Of a DNA stretch of 64,000 nucleotides, positions 41,631 to 51,100 are shown one piece after another; positions within the stretch are counted from its first letter, which is position 1; each line of letters begins with the position of its first letter. The translations under genes and the position numbers were made by a program. Source of the stretch: Prinia subflava (taxonomy: Eukaryota > Chordata > Aves > Passeriformes > Cisticolidae); assembly GCF_021018805.1 (NCBI RefSeq), contig NW_026960607.1, positions 3,660,501 through 3,724,500 of the forward strand, read 5' to 3'. A model generated the notes under the pieces. It did not search any database and had not been told where the DNA came from. It saw nothing but the letters and a program-made list of their open reading frames with translations.

Positions 41631-41648
41631 TGGCGCCCAATTGGGTTT
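41631..41648 (+). other. Primer-binding site, tRNA-Lys-like
   Basis: TGGCGCCCAATTGGG starts two bases after the 5' LTR. TGGCGCCC is the beginning of the lysine-tRNA sites used by betaretroviruses; the later bases diverge from the Lys1,2 site as I recall it. Confidence 0.7.
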
Positions 41649-41865
41649 TTATGAATTTCTAGAAGCCCACGTGTGAGCTGGAGACCCCCAAAAAGGGTCT
41701 CAGAAACTTTTGGGAAGATCAATTCCCCTACGGCATTTTTGGCCACATTCTGTAGCTGTAAGTGTGTAGGGATAGAGCTCGTAGCTTGTGGTTTCGCCCA
41801 ATCACGAGTGAGCTTAAGACAGGACCTTCGGTTGCTCCTGGCTCAGCATCACACTCCCACAAATT

Positions 41866-41873
41866 AGGTAAGT
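41866..41873 (+). promoter_or_regulatory. Leader splice donor of the provirus
   Basis: AGGTAAGT, a perfect U1-type donor (GT at 41868), lies in the untranslated leader about 390 bp before gag. It fits the major donor used for env mRNA, although env is now nearly absent. Confidence 0.6.
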
Positions 41874-42260
41874 ACCCCCGTTTGGCTGTTACCCTGGGAA
41901 TAACCTTCAAACTGGGAGGGAGTAACTTCTTACCATTGGGACTGTGGTAGGCGGGCAGGCATTAGGACCCTGCGGCCAGAATCGCGGTTGTTTTTTTTTT
42001 TTCTGTTTTGGAGCCGCTCTGCCCCAGGGAGCCGTGTTATTCGGGGAAACCCCGGCTCGGGCAGGTCTCCCACAAGCCAGGCAAGGCTGCAGGATCCCCC
42101 CGGTGCCACCAGAGCTGACAAAAACGGTGCTAAAAAGCGATCTCGGCCCCGGAGTTTCCCTGCCTGTATTCTCTGTATCTAGGAGACACAGGACTGTAGA
42201 GCCAGATTATTGCATCCGGTGGGTGGATTTTGAACAAATAGCTTTCAGAAATATACAAAA

Positions 42261-42569
42261 ATGGGCGTTCGGTTATCTGTTCACCAAAAGAGTGTATTAA
42301 AACAGCTTCAAGATCTTTTAATTAATGTTAGAATTTCCAAAAGGCTGCAGAAAAAATCCGTTCACTGGCTGGAAAATCAGTTGCCAGAAGCTGACTTCTT
42401 GCAAATAGATAGTGTATCGTTCTGGGACAAGGCTGGGGGTGCACTCACAAAACAAGCTGAAGAAAATCATGAATTAGCTTCTTCATTTATTCCCATATTT
42501 TTGCAAGCTTGTAAACAGCTCCTGGAGTTACAAAAAACCAGCCAGCCCTATAAACCCCCCCCCCCGTAA
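42261..42569 (+). pseudogene. gag: gag, matrix part
   Basis: Begins MGVRLSVHQKSVLKQLQDLL with a good start context (AAAATGG). Gly2 could be N-myristoylated, as in betaretroviral matrix proteins that direct Gag to the membrane. The N-terminal half is a helical, Lys-rich segment typical of matrix. The frame stops at TAA 42567-42569, directly after an 11-base C run (42555-42565); a proline-rich continuation is open in the next frame, so a slippage event in the C run broke the gene here. Confidence 0.75.
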
Positions 42570-42900
42570 TCCCCTTTCCGACCCTCCCTTATACCCTGGT
42601 TTACCATCCTCGCAGCACCCCTTTAACACACTAGGTTTTTCTCGGGCAGACTCCTCCAGGGGTGGGATGCCTCTCCAGGGCGCTGGCCATGCTGCAGATC
42701 CCCTGGAAGCAACACTTCACGTGCCGAACAATAATGGCAACTGCCATGTGCCCAGACCTTCTTACCATAATCCCTTTCCCCCCCCACCCCCCGATCCCCG
42801 CCCCTACTCAATAACCCTTTCCCAATCCCTTTGTCCCTTCGGCAGCCCCGCTCCACGCCTCTTCCCCGTGCCTCCCTCTGGGCCACCACGGCAGCAGTGA
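42570..42900 (+). pseudogene. gag: gag, proline-rich linker in the +1 frame
   Basis: Open in a different frame from the matrix part and from the capsid part. Rich in Pro, with no stop until TGA at 42898-42900. A second C/A run at about 42779-42792 lies inside it. The frame must return to the capsid frame between about 42831 and 42898, where both are open, so gag carries two shifts here. The region corresponds to the variable linker between matrix and capsid in betaretroviral Gag. Confidence 0.6.
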
Positions 42901-44033
42901 AGGGGGTGGGCCCCTCGCACCTTACACACACAGCGGGGTGTGTGAGTGCACAGCGGGAGGGGGGGCATTCCTTCACAGAGAGGGAAGGGGAACAGCCTCT
43001 GCCAAGGAGCCAGGACAGAGGGAGAGAGCCTCCTTTTCCCAACCCCCAGGGGATTGCAAACACTGTACCTCCTATGTCCCCAGACACTGGGAGATCAGCA
43101 GAAATTTTAAGACCTTTGGCAAATATAGATGAAAACATTTTCTCTGTTGCTCCTGTCACATATGCTGGTAGAAAGCATGGAACCAGGCAATACCAGCCAC
43201 TTTCTGACCAGGATAAGAAAGAACTTTGCGAAACTCAATGTGAGTTTGGCAGATCTAGCGCAATATTTAAGGGCATGTTTCGAGCCACATTTCATTCTAA
43301 TGAAATGGTGCCCAGTGACATCAAAGACTTATTTAGATGTCTGTTATCTCCCTCAGAGTATGATCTGTGGGATAGTATGAGGAAAAGAGCTTTAAAAACA
43401 TTATTACATGAGATGCATCAAACCCCTATTGCAGCTAAAGACACTGAAGGACATGATATTACACCTGAACACCTTTGTGGGGAAGGTGTCTGGTATTGTC
43501 CAGAAAAACAAACTCGAATGTTATCCAAGACAATTTTACATAGGATTAGTGCTGTTGCAGAGAAAATGTTTTATCAGCTACCAACAATAGAAGAGAAGGG
43601 CAGCTATGGCAATATTAAACAATTTGCTACAGAGAATTTCTTGCAGTTTGTTGATCATCTGAGGACACAGGTGGAACAACAAGTACAAGACCCCGTGGGG
43701 CAGGCAGAACTGATTAAGGAGATGGCTCAAAGGAATGCTAACGAGACCTGTCGTAGAATTATTCTTAGCCTTCCTCTAGAACCTCTGCCTAATCTGTCCC
43801 AGATGACAGAGGCTTGTTCAAAGAGAGTGGAAATGTTCTGCACACCTAAAAGGAATCCAGGACCTGCCCACCCACAGCCTACAGCACCGGTGGTGCCAAA
43901 CCCAAAGAGGCAACCAATGTCAACAGACCAGCTGCAGCGCATCATCTGCCTCCAAAGCAAGAAACCAGGACACTTTGCCAGAACCTGTCCTCAGACCCAG
44001 AAGCAGAAGAAATCCAACAAACAAAAAAACTGA
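42831..44033 (+). pseudogene. gag: gag, capsid and nucleocapsid part
   Basis: About 400 codons open to TGA 44031. A Pro-rich, low-complexity beginning leads to capsid: APVTYAGRK around residue 105, a helical N-terminal domain, then a segment around FLQFVDHLRTQVEQQV that fits the major homology region of retroviral capsid. The C-terminus has one zinc-knuckle-like box, CLQSKKPGHFARTC, in which the second of the CCHC cysteines is Ser; only one box is seen. It ends in a Lys/Gln-rich tail that overlaps the frameshift heptamer. The intact length suggests limited decay, but the N-terminal frameshifts and the lost cysteine make it non-functional. Confidence 0.85.
44024..44030 (+). promoter_or_regulatory. 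gag-pro -1 ribosomal frameshift site
   Basis: The heptamer A-AAA-AAC lies exactly in the gag frame right before the gag stop, and pro is in the -1 frame. This is the classical betaretroviral gag-pro signal. Ten bases after it, GCGCGT (44041-44046) can pair with ACGCGC (44066-44071), giving a GC-rich stem of the kind that stalls ribosomes. Confidence 0.8.
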
Positions 44034-44896
44034 ATTTACAGCGCGTGCCCACTGTTGATACTACAACGCGCAAAGATATAAATATAGCGGGACTCACATT
44101 GGCAAAAGCCTCTCTCAAAAAAAAAAAAGGGGAGGGTGGGTCACACGGTGTGGGTTTGCAGAAAAATGTATATGTTAAATGTTCAACTAATAAGGTTTGG
44201 CAGCCACTAGGCTGTTTCAGGCTTGTAACTACCAAAGGTTTTCATTTCAGATCTACTGAGTGGATGGTCATAACAGTGGACCTGTCAAACATCTCACAGG
44301 ACCTGACGGTTTATCACATGGGATTGGACAGTGAGTATTTTGGTAATGGGGCCACAGCACACACACCCTTGGAAATTGAGATAGCTCCCATGACCCTGAA
44401 GGGAAAAATAATAGGTCTCATGTTGTTGGCATGCAGCATGCACCCACCCTTTTACCTGGTAGAGGGGCAAATTCTTTCCCAAGCCATTATGGTTCCAGAA
44501 GAGATCACAGCAGATGGAAAATCACCAGAGGTCTACTGGGCAGAAGTGGTGGGAGAACCTAAACCCTCTATGGCATGCAACATTGCTTGTGGGTCAGAGC
44601 GCCTCCTAGTGGCTGGTGTTTTAGACACAGGCGCAGACATTGCTATAGTCCCGCAAAGCATGTGGCCATCAAACTGGGAATTACAACCTGTGGCTGGCAA
44701 ACTTCAGGGCATAGGAGGAATAACATTGGCAAGGATTTCAAAAAACGTCGTGCAAATTGAGGGACCTGACGGAAACGTGGCGATTGTCTGTCCTTTCATA
44801 GCAGATTATACGGCCCCACTTTGGGGGAGAGACACCATGACTCAGTGGGGAGTCCAATTGGTCATTCCTAAGACACCCCAGGATTTTTGCAAATAG
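44031..44896 (+). CDS. pro: pro: aspartic protease with upstream dUTPase-like region (endogenous copy)
   Basis: Open for about 285 codons in the -1 frame of gag, to TAG 44894. The first ~180 residues contain segments (VIGL-type strand, PPFYLVEGQILSQAI) that recall the betaretroviral dUTPase domain, but the catalytic motifs are not clear, so that is tentative. The protease follows: VLDTGADIAIV at about residue 192 holds the active-site Asp-Thr-Gly, and GRDTMTQWGV at about 265 is the conserved C-terminal helix motif. In retroviruses the protease dimerises and cuts Gag and Gag-Pol. No stop or shift is seen in it. The G-patch region expected after the protease is missing or very short. Confidence 0.8.
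44881..44887 (+). promoter_or_regulatory. Possible pro-pol -1 frameshift site
   Basis: G-GAT-TTT lies in the pro frame seven bases before the pro stop. It resembles the G-GAU-UUA signal of mouse mammary tumour virus. When the nested LTR and its duplication are discounted, the pol frame is -1 to pro, as expected. A TAA at 44923 interrupts the start of pol. Confidence 0.5.
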
Positions 44897-44957
44897 CCAC
44901 TGTGGAGCGCCCTACCCAAAAGTAAAAGTGGTTGGAAAACACCCCAAGATGGGTAGC

Positions 44958-45490
44958 TGTTAGGAAGGATGAAGTAGAAAGACATTGTAAATATGATGGT
45001 TTTGATTCTGGGAGTATGAGATCAACAGGTGAGATAGAAATGAAAGCAAGCTTTGAGATTTAGGGTGTGGGGTACCGAGCCATCAGCAAATGAACAATGG
45101 TGTGCCTGGCTGAGGGCCATCTCCCTTGATTAAACAATACCCTTCTGCTTGCCAAAGGTAATGGGACCATTCTATTGGCTGTATGTAAATGTTGTGAGAT
45201 TGGTATCTTGTATTAGATTGGTTGGTCCAACACAGACTATTCAACTCGGAAAGACATTTATTGTACGGTATTTAGAACCTCCTTCTCTCTTTTCCTCTCT
45301 TTTCCTCTTCTCTTTTCCCTCGCTCTTTTCCCCCTCTTTTCCCTGCTCTCTTTTCCTGCTCTCCTGGCCTGCTTTAGCTGTGCCTAGCAGCTACAAGCAG
45401 GGCCCTCACAATAAACTACGTGCTACTAGAGTTGCTTTGCTTATAGAAATACTTTGTCGCCGACTCAGCCCTCAGCGAGAAGCTCTTACA
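44958..45490 (+). mobile_element. Solo LTR nested in the provirus between pro and RT
   Basis: 533 bp, TGTTAGGAAGG...GCTCTTACA, flanked by a perfect 6-bp duplication GGTAGC (44952-44957 and 45491-45496). A long CT-rich tract runs at about 45283-45370, and the polyadenylation signal AATAAA lies at 45410-45415, so it reads plus. The pol frame resumes right after the duplication. It is unrelated in sequence to the host provirus LTRs. The duplication size indicates a class II integrase. Confidence 0.92.
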
Positions 45491-45496
45491 GGTAGC

Positions 45497-46820
45497 ACAA
45501 TGGCCTTTGAGTAAACAGAAGCTCAAGGCGTTTGAGGAGCTCATGGAAGAGCAATTGGCTCAAGGACACATTGTACAGATCACAAGCCCCTGGAATTTCC
45601 TGGTCTTTGTAATAAAGAAACCGGGGAAGGACAAGTGGAGTTTGCTCCATGATCTACAAGAAATAAACAAAATTGTAGAAGACATGGGACCCCACCAACC
45701 AGGGATTCCCACTCCAACAATGCTCCCTCAAGATTGGCAATTGGCTGTCTTAGACATCTAAGACTGTTTCTTCCAAATTCCATTGCACCCCGAAGATGCC
45801 CCACGGTTTGCATTCTCGGTTCCCACTGGTAATAGACAAGCCCCAATGAAGCGTTATCACTGGAGAGTTCTTCCCCAGGGTCTCAAATCGTCTCCTTTTA
45901 TATGACAACAATATGTAGCCTCATTGCTGCCTGCGGTACGCACCACGAGAAAAGAAGCCATCATCCTTCACTACATGGATGATGTGCTAGTGTGTGCCCC
46001 CAATAACTCTATACTCCAACACACGCTTGACCTAGTGGTTAAAGTTTTAACCTCTGCTGGATTTCAATTACAGGAGGACAAGGTTCAAAGGATGCCACCT
46101 TGGAAGTACCTGGGTTTGCAAATCACTGCAAGGACTGTTGTTCCGCAGAGCCTAGAAATTGGTTGCAATCCAAAACCTCTAGCGCATCTCCACTCCCTGT
46201 GTGGGTCTTTGAATTGGGTAAGACCCTGGCTAGGCCTCACAAATCAAGATCTAGAGCCCCTCTTCAATTTATTGAAGGGGGAGAAGGAGCTGATATCTCC
46301 CAGGGAGCTGACCCCAGAGGCGAAGACAGCAATCGAAAAGGTACAAAAAGCCTTGTCGGAGAGGCAGGCTCATCGATGTGAGCCAAAGGTGCCCTTCCAT
46401 TTCATTGTTCTAGGAAAGCTGCCACATCTGCATGGTTTGATTTTTCAATGGATCGAGGAGCAGAGAGATTCACTCTTGATCACAGAGTGGGTCTTCCTCT
46501 CTCACCAAAGATCTAAGACCATCACAGAGCCACAGGAGCTGATAGCTCAGCTGATTCGGAAGGCCAGGGTACGATTGTGGGAATTGGCCGGTTGTGACTT
46601 TGCATGTATTCACCTCCCGGTCAGATTTTCCGAGGAGGGAAAGAACTCTCCTGAGAGATTGACCAAAGAGACGTTTGAGCATTTGCTGCAGAGCAATGCC
46701 AGTCTCCAATTATCTCTGGACAGCTACAGGGGACAAATATCAGTCCATGCCCCATCCCACAAGTTGTTCAATGAGGAATTCCACCTCATTCCTCGCGAGA
46801 AGTGGAGTCGGAGACCACTC
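45497..46820 (+). pseudogene. pol: pol: reverse transcriptase, disrupted
   Basis: The fingers/palm begin at WPLSKQKLKAFEELMEEQLA and continue through LAVLDI, where TAA (45759) interrupts the block around the first catalytic Asp; a second in-frame stop, TGA, follows at 45903. The active-site YMDD is intact in LHYMDDVLVCAP (tyrosine codon at 45972), followed by thumb and connection sequence. The piece before the nested LTR (44898-44951) has a further TAA at 44923. The rest of the RT keeps one frame to about 46820. The protein would normally copy viral RNA into DNA; this copy cannot be translated whole. Confidence 0.88.
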
Positions 46821-47209
46821 AAAGTTCTCACAGTCTTCACAGATGCATCTGGGGCTTCCAACAAGTTGGTGATGACTTGGAGGAACCCACAGACTCAGCA
46901 TTGGGAAGCTGATGTTGAGTTTTTGGAGGGATCCCCCAAGTGGCTGAACTGGCCGTAGTGGTAAGAGCTTCTGAGAAGTTCTCAGAACCAATTAATTTGG
47001 TAACCGACTCTGCCTATGTGGCGGGAGTAGTGTCCAGAGCAGAGCAGGCTGTGCTCGAAGAAATAGAGAATGAACATCTCTTCAGGTTGCTTTCAAAGCT
47101 AATTTATTTGGTTTCTCATTGAGAGCATCCGTTTTACGTGATGCATGTGAGGTCACACATGGATTTGCCAGGTCAGATCGCAGAGGGGAATCGTCAGGCA
47201 GACTCCCTT
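46821..47209 (+). pseudogene. pol: pol: RNase H domain, frameshifted
   Basis: The first part ends with VFTDASGASNKLVMTW (catalytic Asp) and runs into TAG at 46956. The rest, in another frame from 46940, has AELAVVVRA (Glu), NLVTDSAYVAGV (Asp) and NRQADSLAAP (Asp), so all four acidic active-site residues remain but in two frames. A single missing base in the C run at about 46933-46937 explains the shift. A TGA at 47120 interrupts it again. Confidence 0.82.
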
Positions 47210-47617
47210 GCTGCACCAGTTGAAAAGGCACATCTCCCTGATGTCTTCCAACAGGCAAAGCTGAGTCACCAACACTACCATCAAAATGTGCCGGCTCTGA
47301 TCCGACAATTCCAGCTAACACGGAGCCAGGCTCGAGCCATCGTGGGTACCTGTCCCAACTGCCAGCTCCAGGCCATGCCATCGATGCCCATGGGGGTTAA
47401 CCCCAGGGGCCTGGGCAGCTGTGAAGTGTGGCAGACAGACATCACACACATTCCTAGTCTTGGTCACCTCAAATATGTTCATGTGAGCATTGACACATAT
47501 TCGGGTGCAGTGTATGCCTCTGCCCATGCAGGAGAAAAGTCTGTGCATGCCAAGCAGCACCTGGTGCAAGCTTTTTCAGTGCTGGGGATTCACAGGGTGG
47601 TGGACTTCTATAGTTAA
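47210..47617 (+). pseudogene. pol: pol: integrase, truncated
   Basis: The zinc-binding N-terminal domain is complete: a His-rich LSHQHYHQN followed by CPNC, the HHCC pattern. The catalytic core begins with WQTDITHI (first Asp of the D,D-35-E triad) and IDTYSGAVYASAHAGEKS, but the frame departs after VLGIHRVV, just before the second Asp is expected, and stops at 47615. The third residue and the C-terminal domain are absent. Sequence from the end of env follows immediately, so a deletion joined the two. Confidence 0.85.
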
Positions 47618-47846
47618 AACAATTTTGTTACTTCTTGTTATTCTTTTCCTTGTAATAATAGCATTTGGGATCCTACGCTGTTTGATTTTCAAGGCTATTA
47701 ACAACCTCATACCTTCTACCTCAGAAGTCAACCACATAGAGTTGGCAAACCTAAAGCGGTCTGATTTCCCTACCAATCATAAGTGGTGGGAAAACACACT
47801 CCGTGTCAAAATGAACTTGATGGTTTTTTTCTTGTTACCTTGGTAA
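47607..47846 (+). pseudogene. env: env remnant: transmembrane anchor and cytoplasmic tail
   Basis: A different frame from integrase. A hydrophobic span, ILLLLVILFLVIIAFGILRC, looks like the membrane anchor of a retroviral TM subunit, followed by a polar tail of about 50 residues that ends TAA 47844, directly before the polypurine tract. The surface subunit, fusion peptide and ectodomain are all gone, so no entry function can remain. Confidence 0.65.
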
Positions 47847-47848
47847 AC

Positions 47849-47863
47849 AAAAAAAGGGTGAGA
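47849..47863 (+). other. Polypurine tract of the provirus
   Basis: AAAAAAAGGGTGAGA abuts the 3' LTR. One T interrupts the purines. It would prime plus-strand DNA synthesis. Confidence 0.75.
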
Positions 47864-48189
47864 TGTTACATTCCCTTGGCGAAGGGTTTCTCCCCCCTCA
47901 GGGAGCCCTAGAGCCTGTAACCATGTAATTTAACCCTTCCCCCCCTTTCTGACCCTATTGGCTGTGTCCCAAGCCACCCCTCCCTGGCAGAAGCTAGAAA
48001 AGACCCTCTTCCTCTGCACATGCCCTCTTTCCCCTCTAGACACCACCTGGAATAAACGTCTTGAACTGCAGCTGGGGGTCAGAGCCTCTTTTGGAATCCT
48101 TTGTCCTGTCCATGAAATATTCCTCCAAAGCCCCCTAAGGCTTGGGCTAGCCTAGGAACATTGGAGGGGCTACAGGGGGTTTTATTTCA
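47864..48189 (+). repeat. 3' LTR of the provirus
   Basis: 326 bp, TGTTACATTCCC...TTTTATTTCA. Same layout as the 5' LTR (CCTATTGGCTG box; AATAAA at about 48052), but about 15% different by eye, including several small indels and a run of changes near the right end. Confidence 0.93.
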
Positions 48190-51100
48190 GATATATATTT
48201 AGAAATAGACGCCTATGGAAAATGGTCTGGACATGAAATTGAGCCTTTGGTGTGGAAGGATATTCACAAAGTTAGAACATAAACCATATTAATTTAATGT
48301 AGTTTCCCCAGAGTTTCATACTGAATTAATTTTTTCAATGAAGCTGAGGAGGAAAAGAACTTCATGTTCTCACAAATCTCTTTCAAAGGTGTTGAGATAC
48401 CACATTTAAGGGCATAAAAGATAAAGTAATGGTGGAGAATTCTTGGGAGGAAGAAAATATTTAAAAGCTAAATTTGTCAGTAGTTTTATTAACCCTATAT
48501 GTTTATCCACAACAGGATGGAAACCAGTTGGGAAGACTATTCAGAAAAGCTTGTTTCTGTTTCAGCTGCCTACACTACGCATTTACTACATGAACAGTCA
48601 CAGTTCTGTCAATCTGGCTAGTGATATTAGCAGCACAACCTCTATATTAGTAAAAACTGCACAATATAGCTTTAAGAGTCTACTACATGACTGAACTATA
48701 AATGTGAAAGATCTTGATTACCTAAATCATACAACAGATTCAAAATATATAATCAAAGGTTTTAAGAATTTTCCTATTAGCAGAATGCACAATTAGAATG
48801 CTTACAACGGAACACACGTCCCAGAGCACAAGAGGGAAACTAAAATAAAATTGTAGCAGAATAGAAAGTTGCTGCTACAACATCAGGAAACAATAGTTAG
48901 ACTGCGGTTACAGATGACACTATAACAATTGTACTCAACATTTACCATCAATCTTTCCTCTTCAGCTATTTCACAAATAAAATACATTATTAGGTTTGAT
49001 GCTTCAGTGATGTGGGAAATACTAATTTCCCTGCTCCAGACAATCCAAACTTTTAAAATATTATTTATAAAGGTGCAAAATAAACAAGTTCCTTAGGTTC
49101 TCACAGGAGGGAGAAATGGACATGTGAGGACAGTCTGTCTTAATTTTCTCTAATTCTCAAGCAGGCAGGCATGCATACATACAGAATTTGTTCTTAGTCA
49201 AATAACTGCATGCTAAAGAACTTTCAAGGTATAAAGCTGTAAATTTAATTGCTTGTCTTCAATTTTTTTTTTGACATTTTTATCTAGCTTCACTGAAGGA
49301 AAAAAGAAAAGCAATTCATGCATCATTTGAAAGGGAAAAAAATCCCAATTAACTGGGTTTTGGCAGGGGGAGTAATCCAAACTAACTGCAGTGAAAACTG
49401 TAAAAGTTTCAGTGACATTTTACTTGGGAGAATTTCCCCTAATGCAAGACAAAAATTCTAGGAAAAAAAAATAAACCAGGCCCACAAAAGGGAAAAATAA
49501 TAGCCCAAAGAACTTAGTTTCAAGCTTATTTCCCAAACCTTTAACACTTGTTTTAGGAAGTGAAATACCTCACAGGAGAAATGCTAATAGAGACTTATCT
49601 GAGGACAGCCTGCTGTCCAGAGGCTGAAACAGATCTCAGAGCGGTGGCTGTATAACAAAACTAAGACTTGCCTAATATCCCACAGTTCATGGTATTTTAA
49701 TTGGAAGACCATGCCAGAGTAAAGCCTCTTTTTTAATTTGCTTTGTTTTAGGAAAACAAAGGTGTTGAGAAAACAAAACAAAAGCCTTCAAGACACCTTG
49801 AGTATCAACTAAGTACAGGCTATGAACAAGTATTACAGGATGGGAAATGATTTTTCTAGCCATCTCTCTATGTTTCTCAGCAGATATCCTGAATAAGTCA
49901 TAAACTGTGGTAAGAATGAAAAAAAAGGAAAAACTTCAGGAATCCACAGGTGCATGCTGCAATTTGAAATTCTGATGATGCCCCTTGAAATCTAACTCAG
50001 CATTTTCTTTTTTTGAGTGGTATCTGATTATACAAATGCTGATCTATGTCCTTAGATTTAGAGTATGGTGTTCTCAGTTTCACATCTTTTGGCATATTGG
50101 ATCTTGAAGATGAACTAAGAATGCCTTACATTTGAACTCACAACAGTAAACACTGAGGGCAATATCCTGCAGAGAGACTCAAGGAAACATCCAAGACATT
50201 AGAAGCACATAAACTGAGTTACGTCACATCCCGCTGTTACAGTGTGCCAGGATTCTTATAAGGAGTAGCATGACCCAAAATTCACACACGGGTTAAAGGT
50301 CTGCAGATAAACCCACGGAAACCACACAGCTCATCAAGTTCTTCTGCACAATGTCAACAGCTTCCTTCCAATGGTTGTCTCCCCAACAGCATCACAACAT
50401 TTCTCCAGGCCCTTCTCTTCCCTGTAACTCCAGGGTTCCCAATGTAGAGTCTTCACTACTGAGACTGTACTTTGGGGTTGTTGCATCCAGTAGCTGCTGG
50501 TTTCAACGCAAATGGCAACATCAGTTCCAGAAACACCTCCCAGTTCCACAGATCATCGGACAGACACCTGTAATCTGTAGATTTTTCACAACGCTGGATT
50601 AAGAAAATATTCTTATTGTAAGAAAATGTACTTTTCAGCCTCCATAGCATCCCACACTGTGCTGCTCCTGGAAATTTTAAGTCAAAGCAACAGTATGATT
50701 CTGGGCACATTCACTAAAATGATTGTGAAAATGTTAAAATACACATATAGTACCCATAAAAAATCCCACAGAATACCCATAAATAACCTCTCAGAGGCTG
50801 TCACGTGTTTCTGGTAAATTTCTTCAGTTTTTTTCACAATAAAACAGGGAGAAAAGGACCTACCAAAAGAACATTTATTCAACAGAAGTAGGTATCTATA
50901 AGAAGATACAGAATTATAACTTCATCTAACTACAGATATGATGCCCCTTGTACAGTGCTTTCTGTCACAAGATTACAAATGCAGTCTATGCAGTAAAAAC
51001 TAAGCAGCGAACACTACTCACCAGAGAAAGTTTGAACGCAAATAACTTCTAAAATACAGGTGAAACAATCTTGCATCAGCATATTTGGGGGTAGGTCAAA

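Larger units (their letters stand above)
41302..48189 (+). mobile_element. Class II (betaretrovirus-like) endogenous provirus, defective
   Basis: A 6.9-kb provirus in TLL1 intron 1, antisense to the gene: LTR, primer-binding site, leader with splice donor, gag, pro, pol, a fragment of env, polypurine tract, LTR. gag and pro are in the betaretroviral order with pro in the -1 frame. Defects: frameshifts in the proline-rich part of gag, a lost zinc-finger cysteine, stop codons and a one-base deletion in pol, a solo LTR inserted between pro and RT, and a deletion joining mid-integrase to the env tail. The two LTRs differ at about 50 of 327 positions and no matching target duplication is seen at the outer ends (AATGTC versus GATATA). 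It cannot make infectious virus. Confidence 0.93.
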
